From positions 1 to 59,937 of the forward strand of contig JANQLC010000042.1 of assembly GCA_028280815.1 (NCBI GenBank): a DNA stretch of 59,937 nucleotides, given 5' to 3'. Below, one piece after another: positions 9,587 to 18,790 of the stretch. A program made the translations under genes and the position numbers. The first letter of the stretch is position 1. Each line of letters starts with the position of its first letter. Source of the DNA: Flavobacteriales bacterium (lineage in GTDB: Bacteria; Bacteroidota; Bacteroidia; Flavobacteriales; JANQLC01). The notes under the pieces are model-generated. The model was given only the letters and a program-made list of their open reading frames with translations. It made no database searches and was not told the DNA's origin.

Positions 9587-10237
9587 CTTCAAGCCGCTTT
9601 TACGACTGACCCCGATTATAGCACGGGTCGAATGGCTGACGTCAAAGAAGGCCTATGCCGCAGCGGCAAAAGGTGGTGTTCACATCCTCGCTTTTTACAC
9701 AGCACCCTCGGGCGCATGAGAACCCCAGCACCTATAACCCATACAGCTCGCTAAAATTAAGGCTATCGAAACGACGATCGCTCTATTTGTTCTCAATCCA
9801 CGCATTGTCACCATAAGAATTGTGAGGCTGGCTAAGTCGCATAAAAAAACAAGAACTCAAAAGCCCTTACAAGGCGTCTCCACGTAGTGAATCGCCGCAC
9901 ATTCACAGCTGAGCATTACTTTTCAAGGTTTCCAGCTATTCGGCCAACCATCCCCAGTGCCATACAGAAACGCCTTTACACCATACCTACAGGGTCACTG
10001 CTTTCTTCCACGAGTCTAACCGCCGGCTATAACACCCAAAACGGGATTCTTTCCTGGCACAAAACATAAGGCGATATAAAGCATGTATTTATCCCATGCA
10101 AGTATTCCACGCAAAACTTTCCTTCCTTTCGCATATCGCGCATAAATTCAGTTCACAGAAAGGGTCCATGCATTCCCAGATCACGCGGATTTACTAGGCC
10201 ATCGGCGATTCTTCACCGCGTCGAAATCGCGGTAGCA
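9587..10237. other. Gene-free stretch of about 650 bases
   Basis: I see no recognisable gene, tRNA or known RNA here. A 60-codon frame from a GTG at 9887 has no family resemblance and an unlikely composition. A small perfect inverted repeat, TGCCGC-a-GCGGCA at 9656-9668, lies about 70 bases after the DUF4136 stop and could be a weak terminator. Confidence 0.4.
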
Positions 10238-12865
10238 TCAGTCCGCTTTCAGCTGCATGAAGTAGGCCTTGGCCTGTTCGAGCGCAGCACCTAACCCCTT
10301 GGGGTCCTTACCTCCAGCGGTGGCGAAGAAGGGCTGACCACCACCACTGCCCCGGATCGCTTGGGCCCATTCGCCAATCCGATGGCCGGCGTGAAACCCC
10401 TTTTCAACCCAGTCATCCGAGCAGGCGACCGCCAACAGGGCTTTCCCCTCGCTACCCGAACCCAAGGCCAAACAAAACGAAGGCAGTTCAGCTCTCAATT
10501 CAAAAGCCAAGTCCTTCATCGCAGCGGCATCCAGATCGGTGTGCGCCACGACCATCTGCGTACCCTGGACCGAGGTCGCATCTTTCAGCAACGCTGCTTT
10601 GAGCCGCTTGACTTGGCTTGTCACCGCGATTGCCAATCGCTTTTTTAAAGCTCGGTTTTCCCGTTGCAAGTTCTCTATGGATTTCAAGGGATCGCTTTCG
10701 CTTTTCAGCAAATCTTTGACCGACCGCAGCTGTAGTTGCAGATCCAAAAAATAACGCTCTGCGACTTGTCCGGTAGTCGCCTCGATTCGGCGCACCCCTG
10801 AGGCCACCGCAGATTCAGAGCGGATTTTAAACCGCCAGATCTGCCCGGAACGGGACACATGGGTACCGCCACAGAGCTCGATGGAGTCCCCAAAGCGAAT
10901 GCTGCGCACCCGATCGCCATATTTCTCACCAAAGAGGGCTAGGGCACCCTGGGCGAGGGCCTCCTCAAGGGGGAGCGATCGGTTTTCCTCGCATTTTAAA
11001 TCATCTCTGATACGCGCATTCACAAAGGATTCCAGCTGATCGATCACCGCTTGGGTCAGCTTGGAAAAATGGGAAAAATCAAAGCGCAAATGGGTGGGGC
11101 CGACCCAAGACCCCTTTTGCGTCACGTGTGAGCCCAAAACCACGCGCAGAGCCTGGTGCAACAGGTGGGTCGCCGAATGATTGGCCGCCGTACGCCCCCG
11201 CGCTTCTTCATCCACTGCAGCGAGCACCTCCGCCCCCCCATTGCTCGGAAGTGCCTCGGTGTGATGGACGATCAGATCGTGCTCCTTTTTGGTGTCCAAC
11301 ACGGGAATAAGGTCTCCGGACTGGGTTTTCAAATATCCGCGATCGCCTACTTGCCCCCCCCCTTCTGGATAGAAAGGCGTCTGCTGCAACACCAATTGGT
11401 AGTGTTTGGTTCCTCGGGTTTCCACCCTGCGGTATCCCGTGATCTTCGTCTTTAATTTCAAGTGGTCATATCCCAGAAATTCGGTTGGCGTCCCCGGTTG
11501 CAGCGCGATCCAATCCGAGGCTTTGGCGGTGCGCGCCTCGCGCGAGCGTTGGCGCTGCCGTTTCATCGCTTCTTCAAACCCGCTCTCATCCAACGTAAAC
11601 CCCTTTTCCCCCAAAATCAAAGCGGTCAAATCCTTTGGAAATCCATAGGTGTCGTAGAGTTCAAAGACTTTTCGGCCGCTGATGGTTTGGGTCTTTGCTC
11701 GGGCGACCAAGGCATCCAACAGCTGTAAGCCTTGTTCCAAGGTGCGCAGAAAAGCGCGCTCCTCTTCTTCGATGATGCTTTCGATCAACGCTTGTTGGGC
11801 TCGCAATTCTGGGAAAGCCTCGCCCATTTCACGTACCAAAACCTTGACCAAATCACAGATGAAAGGCTCTTTTTGGTCGAGAAACGTAAAGCCATAGCGC
11901 ACGGCGCGTCTCAAAATCCGGCGAATGACATAACCCGCTCCAGAGCGGGCGGGCAATTGCCCATCGGCTATAGAAAAGGAAACGGCGCGCAGGTGGTCGG
12001 CTACCACGCGGATCGCTTTGTCGGTGGCTTCCTCACATTTGTATCGCAGCCCTGTAAGCGTCTCGATCTCACGGATGATGGGCATGAATAGAGTCGTATC
12101 GTAACTGGACTGCACCCCTTCTAAGACCATGAGGAGGCGTTCCAATCCCATACCGGTGTCGATGTATTTCTGGGACAAGGGCTCGAGTGCACCATTGGCC
12201 TTTCGATTGAATTCCACAAAGACCAAATTCCAGATTTCAACCACCTCGGGGTGGCCGCTGTTGATCCATTCGGAACCGGGGACCTGCCCCTTTTCCAGTG
12301 GGCTTCGGATGTCTATGTGAACTTCAGAACTGGGACCGCAGGGCCCTTGGTCTCCCATTTCCCAAAAGTTGTCGCGCTTACCGCCAAGTAAAATCCGATC
12401 CGCAGGCAAGATTCGCCGCCAATGCGATAATGCTTCTTCATCTGCACTTAGGCCTTCCCTTTGATCCCCACTGAAAACCGTAGCGTAAATGGAATCTGGA
12501 TTCACCTTAACCGCCTCGGTCAGAAATTCCCATGCCCATTCAATCGCCTCTTTCTTAAAGTAATCGCCAAAACTCCAATTGCCGAGCATTTCAAATAGGG
12601 TATGGTGGTAGGTATCGCCGCCAACCGCCTCCAAATCGTTGTGCTTGCCGGAAACGCGCAAGCACTTTTGCGTGTTGACCAGCCGGGGATAAGGTGCTTT
12701 AGCTTGACCCAAAAAGTAGGCTTTAAAGGGGTTCATACCCGCATTGGTAAAGAGCAGTGTGGGATCATCTCTGTTGATGATGGGCGCTGAGGGAACCCGC
12801 TTATGGGCTTTGGACGTAAAGAAATCGAGAAATTTAGATCGGACCTCGTCGGCTTTCATATGCAT
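10238..12865 (-). CDS. alaS: Alanyl-tRNA synthetase
   Basis: AlaS charges tRNA-Ala and edits Ser and Gly. The 875-residue protein begins MHMKADEVRSKFLDFF and shows the class II core (FTNAGMNPFKAYFLG, LFEMLGNWSFGDYF, WNLVFVEFNR). The editing domain has its zinc-binding HSATHLLH and CGGTHVSRSG. A coiled coil (around residues 715-745) leads to the C-terminal DHHA1 domain with the Gly-rich RGSGGGQPFFATAGG. An ATG six bases inside (12859) is an equally good start. It is divergent from the M23 peptidase gene, an arrangement widely seen in Bacteroidota. Confidence 0.97.
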   Translation of the reverse strand: MHMKADEVRSKFLDFFTSKAHKRVPSAPIINRDDPTLLFTNAGMNPFKAYFLGQAKAPYPRLVNTQKCLRVSGKHNDLEAVGGDTYHHTLFEMLGNWSFGDYFKKEAIEWAWEFLTEAVKVNPDSIYATVFSGDQREGLSADEEALSHWRRILPADRILLGGKRDNFWEMGDQGPCGPSSEVHIDIRSPLEKGQVPGSEWINSGHPEVVEIWNLVFVEFNRKANGALEPLSQKYIDTGMGLERLLMVLEGVQSSYDTTLFMPIIREIETLTGLRYKCEEATDKAIRVVADHLRAVSFSIADGQLPARSGAGYVIRRILRRAVRYGFTFLDQKEPFICDLVKVLVREMGEAFPELRAQQALIESIIEEEERAFLRTLEQGLQLLDALVARAKTQTISGRKVFELYDTYGFPKDLTALILGEKGFTLDESGFEEAMKRQRQRSREARTAKASDWIALQPGTPTEFLGYDHLKLKTKITGYRRVETRGTKHYQLVLQQTPFYPEGGGQVGDRGYLKTQSGDLIPVLDTKKEHDLIVHHTEALPSNGGAEVLAAVDEEARGRTAANHSATHLLHQALRVVLGSHVTQKGSWVGPTHLRFDFSHFSKLTQAVIDQLESFVNARIRDDLKCEENRSLPLEEALAQGALALFGEKYGDRVRSIRFGDSIELCGGTHVSRSGQIWRFKIRSESAVASGVRRIEATTGQVAERYFLDLQLQLRSVKDLLKSESDPLKSIENLQRENRALKKRLAIAVTSQVKRLKAALLKDATSVQGTQMVVAHTDLDAAAMKDLAFELRAELPSFCLALGSGSEGKALLAVACSDDWVEKGFHAGHRIGEWAQAIRGSGGGQPFFATAGGKDPKGLGAALEQAKAYFMQLKAD

Positions 12866-12915
12866 CGAGCACTTTTGCTTATCGTGTCAACCTCAAGCGG
12901 TTATATGTATTTTTA

Positions 12916-12923
12916 TACCTTTA
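12916..12923 (+). promoter_or_regulatory. Putative -7 box of the M23-merR-lemA-TPM operon
   Basis: TACCTTTA matches the Bacteroidota -7 consensus except in its last base. The predicted transcript would start near 12930, just before the hairpin at 12939-12959. Confidence 0.4.
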
Positions 12924-12938
12924 CCGCCCGAACCAAAG

Positions 12939-12959
12939 CAGCTCTTGTGAGAAGAGCTG
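12939..12959 (+). promoter_or_regulatory. Perfect hairpin in the 5' leader of the M23 peptidase gene
   Basis: CAGCTCTT, a five-base loop GTGAG and AAGAGCTG form a perfect 8-bp stem, 16 bases upstream of the ATG at 12976 and just downstream of the predicted transcription start. It has no U-run after it, so a simple terminator is unlikely. It could stabilise the mRNA, bind a regulator or be chance. Confidence 0.35.
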
Positions 12960-12975
12960 ACAAAAATAGGGATTT

Positions 12976-13944
12976 ATGCCAAAAGTAAAGTATTACTTCG
13001 ACCCGGACTCCGTCAGTTATGAGGAGATACGCACTTCCCGCTGGATCCGGTTGACAAAGGGCTTGGCCTTTGTGGCCACAGCCGCCTTGTTCGGCCTGAT
13101 CTTTTACCTGCTCAGCTCAAGTGTGATTCAAACTCCTGAGGAAATCGCTTTGCGACGCGAGCTGCGGTTTGTGAAGACCCAATACGGTGTATTGAACGAA
13201 AAAATGACGCAGGTCGAAGCTGTGCTAAGCGACCTAGAAGAACGCGACAACAACGTTTACCGCACTTATTTCGAAGTGAGTCCGATTCCGGACGACGTGC
13301 GCAAAGGCGGATTTGGGGGTGTGAACCGCTATGCGCCCCTAGCGGGATTCGACAACAGTCAGTTGGTAGAAAGCACAGCGAGAAGACTGGATGCGATCTC
13401 CAAACAGATGATCATCCAGTCCAAATCCCTCGATGAAATCGTATCCCTTGCGAAAAACAAGGAGAAAATGCTGGCCTCCCTACCCGCCATACAACCCATT
13501 GCAAAAAGGGATCTCATACGCATTTCATCCGGCTTTGGCATGCGGTTTCACCCCATATTAAAAATCATGAAAATGCACACGGGCATCGACTTTTCAGCCA
13601 GGCGTGGTGCGCCCATTTACGCCACTGGCGATGGGGTAGTAGCTCATGCCAAACGCAGTCCCTCCTACGGGAACGAAGTCTTCATCAAACACGGATTTGG
13701 TTACCAAACGCGCTACGCACATATGTGGAAATACACCGTTCACAAGGGTCAGAAAATCAAGCGTGGAGACCGCATCGGATACGTGGGCAATACAGGCATG
13801 TCCACTGGACCACACCTGCATTATGAAGTCATAAAAAATGGAAAACCAGTGGATCCGATCTACTTTTTTTACAAAGACACCGGGCCGGAAGCCTACAAAA
13901 AATTATACCAGCAAGCGCGGGAAAACAACCAATCACTCGATTGA
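12976..13944 (+). CDS. Membrane-anchored M23 family metallopeptidase
   Basis: This 322-residue protein has a short cytoplasmic N-terminus, one transmembrane helix (residues about 30-50, AFVATAALFGLIFYLL), a coiled-coil stretch (55-90) and a C-terminal LytM/M23 domain. The zinc ligands are visible in HTGIDFSAR (H-x3-D) and HLHYEV (H-x-H). Most M23 enzymes are endopeptidases that cut peptidoglycan cross-links, and those with coiled coils often act in cell division or shape. It heads an operon with merR, lemA and two TPM genes, the stop and start codons overlapping at TGATG with merR. It faces alaS, a conserved neighbourhood in the phylum. Confidence 0.93.
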   Translation: MPKVKYYFDPDSVSYEEIRTSRWIRLTKGLAFVATAALFGLIFYLLSSSVIQTPEEIALRRELRFVKTQYGVLNEKMTQVEAVLSDLEERDNNVYRTYFEVSPIPDDVRKGGFGGVNRYAPLAGFDNSQLVESTARRLDAISKQMIIQSKSLDEIVSLAKNKEKMLASLPAIQPIAKRDLIRISSGFGMRFHPILKIMKMHTGIDFSARRGAPIYATGDGVVAHAKRSPSYGNEVFIKHGFGYQTRYAHMWKYTVHKGQKIKRGDRIGYVGNTGMSTGPHLHYEVIKNGKPVDPIYFFYKDTGPEAYKKLYQQARENNQSLD

Positions 13945-14276
13945 TGAACCTGAACTTACCCCCTGGCAAACTCTACTATAGCATTGGCGAAGTAGCTGAA
14001 GCTATGGAGGTTAGCCCCTCCCTATTGCGTTTTTGGGAAAAGGAGTTCGAGGTTGTCAAGCCCAAGAGAAACAAAAGGGGAAATCGATTTTACACGCCGG
14101 CGGATATTGAAAGCCTGAAACTGATTCACCAGCTGCTGAGGGAGAGGGGCTTTACGCTAGCGGGAGCCCGGCAAAGACTAAAAAAGCACAAAAGTTTGTC
14201 CACCATCGAGTTAATTTCTAAATTGGAGGCGATTAAAGCCGAATTGACGAACATCAAAAACGAGATACCGACATGA
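13944..14276 (+). CDS. MerR family transcriptional regulator
   Basis: A 110-residue protein with the MerR winged helix: YYSIGEVAEAMEVSPSLLRFWEKEF is the helix-turn-helix and NRFYTPADIESLKLIHQLL the wing and second helix pair. A C-terminal helix (about 85-105) is the usual dimerisation coil. There is no metal- or drug-binding domain, so the signal is unknown. The ATG at 13944 overlaps the M23 stop (TGATG), and its own stop overlaps the lemA start (ATGA). Such tight coupling suggests it may regulate this envelope operon, which is inference. Confidence 0.9.
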   Translation: MNLNLPPGKLYYSIGEVAEAMEVSPSLLRFWEKEFEVVKPKRNKRGNRFYTPADIESLKLIHQLLRERGFTLAGARQRLKKHKSLSTIELISKLEAIKAELTNIKNEIPT

Positions 14277-14866
14277 AAAAGACAGGTTGCTTAGTACTCA
14301 TCATCTTAGCGGTAGCGATCGCGGGCTTTGTGGGATGGGGCATCACGACTTACAACGGAATGGTCGCGCGAGATCAAGCGGTAAAAACCGCTTGGTCTAA
14401 GGTGGAGAGCGCTTACCAACGCCGCGCCGATCTGATTCCCAACCTGGTCAACACCGTAAAAGGAGCTGCAGATTTCGAGAAGTCCACCTTGACGGCTGTG
14501 ATAAAAGCGCGGGCTAGCGCGACTTCCATAAAAATCGATCCGGCTCATATCACACCGCAACAACTGCGAAAATTCCAGCAGGCACAAGGTGCTTTAAGCG
14601 GTGCCCTATCGCGCTTAATGGTCACCGTAGAGCGTTATCCAGAACTCAAAGCCAATCGAAATTACCTAGCCCTGCAGAGTCAGTTGGAAGGCACGGAAAA
14701 CCGCATTAAGGTGGAGAGAGACCGCTTTAACGATTCGGTCAAAGGCTTTAATACGCTGATTAAAACCTTTCCCAATAAGCTGTTGGCAGATATTTTTGGA
14801 TTTCAAGAAAAGGGATACTTCCAATCTGAAGCCGGTGCGAAAAAAGCACCTGAAGTAAAGTTTTGA
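14273..14866 (+). CDS. lemA: LemA family protein
   Basis: A 197-residue LemA protein with an N-terminal transmembrane helix (residues 5-25) followed by an extracytoplasmic helical bundle. Family motifs are AWSKVESAYQRRADLIPNLV near residue 40, YPELKANRNYLALQSQLEGT near 122 and ENRIKVERDRFND near 140. The function of LemA is not settled. In many genomes it neighbours TPM-domain genes, exactly as here. Overlaps at both ends (ATGA with merR, TGATG with the next gene) indicate one transcript. Confidence 0.94.
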   Translation: MKKTGCLVLIILAVAIAGFVGWGITTYNGMVARDQAVKTAWSKVESAYQRRADLIPNLVNTVKGAADFEKSTLTAVIKARASATSIKIDPAHITPQQLRKFQQAQGALSGALSRLMVTVERYPELKANRNYLALQSQLEGTENRIKVERDRFNDSVKGFNTLIKTFPNKLLADIFGFQEKGYFQSEAGAKKAPEVKF

Positions 14867-15306
14867 TGAAAGAGCAGATCGAAGACTTTCTCAATGCTGA
14901 GCGCGAAGAACAGTTGATTAAAGCCATACGAGAGGCTGAAAAAAACACTTCGGGAGAGATCCGCGTTCACCTCGATACGCACTCGGACCTACCCCACTTG
15001 GCGCGCGCCAAAGCGGTCTTTGCCAAGTTGAATATGCACCAGACTCAAGCGCGGAATGCCGTGCTCTTTTACGTGGCGATAGCCGACAGGGCTTTTGCCA
15101 TTTTTGGGGATAAAGGCATAGATGAAGCGGTACCCGACAATTTTTGGGAATCCATTCGCGATTCGATGCGAGAGCTGTTTAAGCAGGGCGAGTTCACCGA
15201 AGCGCTGGTAAGCGGCATCCGAGAAGCGGGAAAAGCCTTAAAACGGTATTTCCCACACCGGGATGACGATGTGAACGAATTGCCCGATGATATTTCCAGT
15301 GGATGA
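14866..15306 (+). CDS. TPM-domain protein, small
   Basis: A 146-residue protein of the TPM (TLP18.3/Psb32/MOLO-1) family. It begins with helices (EQIEDFLNAEREEQLIKAIREAEK), then the TPM core TSGEIRVHLDTHSD, ARNAVLFYVAIADRAFAIFGDKGID and the late helix FWESIRDSMRELFKQGEF. It has no signal peptide and no transmembrane segment, unlike the following gene. The ATG at 14866 overlaps the lemA stop; a TTG one codon earlier is less likely. Paired LemA and TPM genes recur across bacteria, and the proteins may work together at the membrane, but no activity can be assigned from the sequence. Confidence 0.88.
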   Translation: MKEQIEDFLNAEREEQLIKAIREAEKNTSGEIRVHLDTHSDLPHLARAKAVFAKLNMHQTQARNAVLFYVAIADRAFAIFGDKGIDEAVPDNFWESIRDSMRELFKQGEFTEALVSGIREAGKALKRYFPHRDDDVNELPDDISSG

Positions 15307-15315
15307 GCCAGTCGC

Positions 15316-16113
15316 ATGAGACGCGCGCTAAAAGGCATATTGTTTCTCTTTCTCTCAAGCACTTTGGCCACCGGTGCTTTCGGCCAGGAAATTCCACCCA
15401 AACCGGCGTTTCAAACTCCTGTATACGATCGGGCAGATCTGCTCAATCCACAGCAAGAAAGGGCTTTGACACAAAAGCTGCTAAACTATAGCGACAGCAC
15501 CTCTACGCAAATCGTCATCCTGACACTGCCTTCCATTGGGGCGGACGATATCAATTTGTTTGCGACCGAACTCGCCCAAAAGTGGGGGATTGGCCAAAAG
15601 GGCAAGGACAATGGCATTTTGATCTTGGTCGCCAAGCGCAATCGAAAGGTGGCTATATCCACTGGCTATGGCATCGAATACCTGTTAACCGATGCCTTGT
15701 CCAAGCAAATTATCGAGACGGATATCGCACCGCAGTTTAAAAACGAAAGTCTCTATGCCGGTCTAAACGCAGCGCTTGACGATATTTTTAAAGTTTTAAA
15801 GGGTGAATACCAGGGTGCGCAACGAAAAAATAGGGGTTCCAAGGGCTCGGCTTTTCTGACGCTTCTATTCCTATTCGTGCTGTTTATCGCCATTTTCTCT
15901 TGGCTCTCGAGAAGAGGCAAAGGGGGGGATGGAACCGGCGGCAGGCAGGGGTTAGACGGTCGGGACATCTTGTTGACCGGCATCCTGCTCTCCGGCCTGG
16001 GGCGGGGATTCGGGGGTGGCTTGGGCGGCGGCAGTGGACTGGGTGGCGGCGGCTTCGGCGGTGGTTTCGGTGGTGGCGGCTTCGGCGGCGGTGGGGCCAG
16101 TGGCAGCTGGTAA
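15316..16113 (+). CDS. TPM-domain protein, membrane-anchored with Gly-rich tail
   Basis: This 265-residue TPM protein has an N-terminal signal peptide (about 1-24, ending GAFGQ), a TPM domain (residues about 35-155, with VYDRADLLNPQQERALTQKL, TQIVILTLPSI and RKVAISTGYGIEYLLTDAL), one transmembrane helix (about 175-195) and a very Gly-rich C-terminus (about 230-262) ending in GGASGSW. The Gly-rich end with a terminal SGSW-type motif is common in this family (YgcG-like). It is the last gene of the M23-merR-lemA-TPM-TPM operon. The tail is coded by GGC/GGT-rich repeats that could slip, but the frame is intact. Confidence 0.9.
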   Translation: MRRALKGILFLFLSSTLATGAFGQEIPPKPAFQTPVYDRADLLNPQQERALTQKLLNYSDSTSTQIVILTLPSIGADDINLFATELAQKWGIGQKGKDNGILILVAKRNRKVAISTGYGIEYLLTDALSKQIIETDIAPQFKNESLYAGLNAALDDIFKVLKGEYQGAQRKNRGSKGSAFLTLLFLFVLFIAIFSWLSRRGKGGDGTGGRQGLDGRDILLTGILLSGLGRGFGGGLGGGSGLGGGGFGGGFGGGGFGGGGASGSW

Positions 16114-17437
16114 ACCGCCACACTGCCATACCGTTTTTCAGCCTTTATAGCGGCTCTTCCATCCATGCTTTAGGGTGCTACAGCACAATCTCGGCGACAA
16201 GCGAATGAAGAGGGGGGGTGGTTTTTCCAACGGCCAGGTCCTTACCGGTATTATACGGCGTGCCACTATAAATCAGCCTTGTTTTACCTCGATATGCTTT
16301 TTTAAGCTATGTAGCGCTATAAGATTGCTACTTCTCATTAGGAAGTTATCTCTTATATAGATGCGCCTCTTGTAACCGCTCAGCAAATCTAAGGTTGCCC
16401 AGTAGCCATTCACAAAGATGGGGCTCATAACCAGCTGAGCGCTCTGTCGTTTATCGAAATTTCAGATCATCTGTACGCACTGTTTCACGGCTCGCAAGGC
16501 GAGAATTACAGCAATATGCGAAGAATAGCCCTTACCCCAGTTGATACAGGGAAGGCCGGCAACCTTTATCAAATTGGCTTTTCTTGTCTTCTTCAGGACT
16601 ATTGTCAATAGACGCGTCGAAACCTTTGACATCGAGCGGAAGACTACCGAGTCCGAGTTCCGTCTGTAAGAAACCAAACCATGGGGCCCCGAGCGGTGAT
16701 AAACGAGCTTTTCAATCGTTTTCGGCGATTTGAAGAACTTTCGGGCTAACTTGGCGATGATCTACGCGTGGTTGTACTTTCCGAATACGCTCATGCTGCT
16801 GCTTTGTCGTCTCCTAAATCGCCGTAACACAGCGGTCTGACAGTTTGAGATTATTTCAAAATCGGGCGTTTACTTCAATCGGCCCAGTCATCAAAGAAGG
16901 ACGATTTGATTTTTCAAACTTGAACGATCCGTTACTCGGATTACAATCTCTTTGTGTCTGGCGCGAGGCAGTTGAAAAACGAACCTCGGTTTTTGTCTTT
17001 GCCCTTGGGTTGGTTTTGGTAAAAAAGGAGACTTATCCCCCTGGGACTAAACAAAACAAAATTTTTGAGTCTTTTTTATTATTTCAATACAAACCGCAGG
17101 TTCTCAGCACATCACAACGCCACTCTCGGCGCTTTTCAGCGGGCTATCCCCATGTCGGTCTCGCTTTGGCCATAGGCCGTCTCTTCGGGCAAAAACGGCG
17201 TCTGCCTCACCTCATTTCCATCCTTCAAAGCGGTTGGGCTAAGGGACAGAAAAGTCAAAAAGCATGGGGGTACAGGGTGTTCGAGAAGGGAAAAGCAGAT
17301 AAGCCTTTTTTTAAATTCAACGCCCCGTTAAACTTTAAACAATCCGCACAGTGCCGTCGGAGCTGTGAAAATCCGCATCCCACCCGCGCGCATTTCTAAG
17401 GTCCGCCCCTTCAAACTTTGTGTTTTCAAACGGGCAT
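16114..17437. other. Long gene-free region (1.3 kb)
   Basis: No gene can be supported here. On the plus strand a 184-codon frame (16845-17399) has no family resemblance and a composition unlike the neighbours. On the minus strand about 16510-16825 one frame stays open for about 100 codons (with LGSLPLDVKGFDAS) and another has one stop in about 130 codons, so an old, unrecognised gene remnant is possible. Near 16990-17060, in reverse orientation, is a unit like the degenerate repeats of the other islands (its complement includes AAGGGCAAAGACAAA, which recurs near 26.05 kb). Confidence 0.4.
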
Positions 17438-18742
17438 TTACTTTTTCCTGAGGTAAAGCTGTAGGGGGACACCTGAAAAGTCGAAATGCTTTCGGATTTG
17501 GTTTTCCAAAAACCGCTTGTAGGGCTCTTTTACATACTGCGGTGCGTTGGCAAAAAACGCAAACTGCGGAGCCTGCGTGGGCAATTGTGTACAGTACTTT
17601 ATCTTTACGTGCTTGCCCTTAACAGCCGGCGGGGGCGTCTGTTTTACAACGGGTTGCATCACCTCGTTGAGTCGGCTGGTCTTTATCCTTCGCCTTCGGT
17701 TTTCAAACACCGCCATGGCGCGCTCTATGGCTCGATAGATGCGCTGCTTATGCCGGGCAGAGATGAAGACGAGGGGCACGTCATCAAAGGGTGCAATACG
17801 CCGTTTGATCGAATCGCTGTAGCTTTGCAAGCTGTAATTATCTTTCTCGATCAAATCCCATTTGTTGACCAGGATGACCACCCCCTTTCGATTTTCAACG
17901 ATGCGCCGAAAAATGCTTAAATCCTGTGCTTGCATGCCTTGCTGCGCATCCAAGAGCAGCAGGCAGACGTCGCTATGCGAAATCGCCCTCAGCGAGCGCA
18001 ATGCGGCATAAAACTCGATATCCGCACGCACTTTGGCTTTTTTGCGCAAGCCCGCTGTGTCGATCAACAAAAAATTGTGGTGGTATAGGTTATAAGGCGT
18101 TTCCAGGGCATCGCGTGTGGTACCCGCCACATCGGTTACGATGTTTCTATCGGTACCGAGAAGCGCATTGATAAAGGCGGACTTCCCCGCGTTGGGTCGG
18201 CCGACCACGGCCACGCTGGGGCGCTCATCCAGTTCGTCATGCGTTTCCGCCTTAAACCCCTTTACCAGCTCGTCGAGTAACTCACCCGTACCGCTTCCCG
18301 TCATGGCAGAAACCGTGTAATAGCCTCCCAACCCCAAGGCGTAAAAGACTGTCGCATCGGCGATTCGCCGTGGATTATCCGCTTTGTTCACCATCAGAAA
18401 CACAGGCTTATCCACAGGCCTCAGCAGCTCGGCCACCTCTCGGTCCGCCTCCGTAACGCCCGTCGTCACGTCCACCACGAAGACAATGGCACAGGCTTCC
18501 GCCAAGGCGAGCATTACCTGCTCGCAAATCGCCGATTCAAAAGCATCACGGCTGCCTGCAACATAACCGCCGGTATCGATCACGGAAAAGGCTTTCCCAT
18601 TCCACGCTGAACAGCCGTAATGCCTGTCACGGGTCACGCCGCTCAGCTCGTCCACAATGGCTTCACGCCGTTCCAACAAACGGTTAAAAAAAGTGGACTT
18701 GCCCACATTGGGGCGCCCTACGATGGCTACGACATTCTTCAC
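17438..18742 (-). CDS. der: Ribosome assembly GTPase Der (EngA)
   Basis: Der acts in maturation of the 50S ribosomal subunit. The 434-residue protein has two tandem G domains: GRPNVGKSTFFNRL with DTGGY and NKAD in the first, and GRPNAGKSAFINALLG with DTAGL and NKWD in the second. A C-terminal KH-like domain ends in RKHFDFSGVPLQLYLRKK. The start codon is the GTG at 18742, giving MKNVVAIVGRPNVG, the standard family start. A perfect -7 box (TATCTTTG, 18766-18759) lies 17 bases upstream, so der has its own promoter although era lies just before it on the same strand. Confidence 0.97.
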   Translation of the reverse strand: MKNVVAIVGRPNVGKSTFFNRLLERREAIVDELSGVTRDRHYGCSAWNGKAFSVIDTGGYVAGSRDAFESAICEQVMLALAEACAIVFVVDVTTGVTEADREVAELLRPVDKPVFLMVNKADNPRRIADATVFYALGLGGYYTVSAMTGSGTGELLDELVKGFKAETHDELDERPSVAVVGRPNAGKSAFINALLGTDRNIVTDVAGTTRDALETPYNLYHHNFLLIDTAGLRKKAKVRADIEFYAALRSLRAISHSDVCLLLLDAQQGMQAQDLSIFRRIVENRKGVVILVNKWDLIEKDNYSLQSYSDSIKRRIAPFDDVPLVFISARHKQRIYRAIERAMAVFENRRRRIKTSRLNEVMQPVVKQTPPPAVKGKHVKIKYCTQLPTQAPQFAFFANAPQYVKEPYKRFLENQIRKHFDFSGVPLQLYLRKK

Positions 18743-18758
18743 AGCTATGGTACCAAGG

Positions 18759-18766
18759 CAAAGATA
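18759..18766 (-). promoter_or_regulatory. -7 promoter box of der
   Basis: On the minus strand the bases read TATCTTTG, a full match to TAnnTTTG, 17 bases before the der GTG. It lies in the 48-base gap between era and der, so der can be transcribed independently. Confidence 0.5.
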
Positions 18767-18790
18767 TATAGAGATGGCGTAGAACGCGGC

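Noticed and set aside
9887-10069. 60-codon frame from a GTG after the DUF4136 gene
   Set aside because: No homology recognised, GTG start without support, and unusual composition.
16845-17399. 184-codon plus-strand frame in the 16-17.4 kb gap
   Set aside because: No motif or family resemblance, unlikely composition, and no promoter box.
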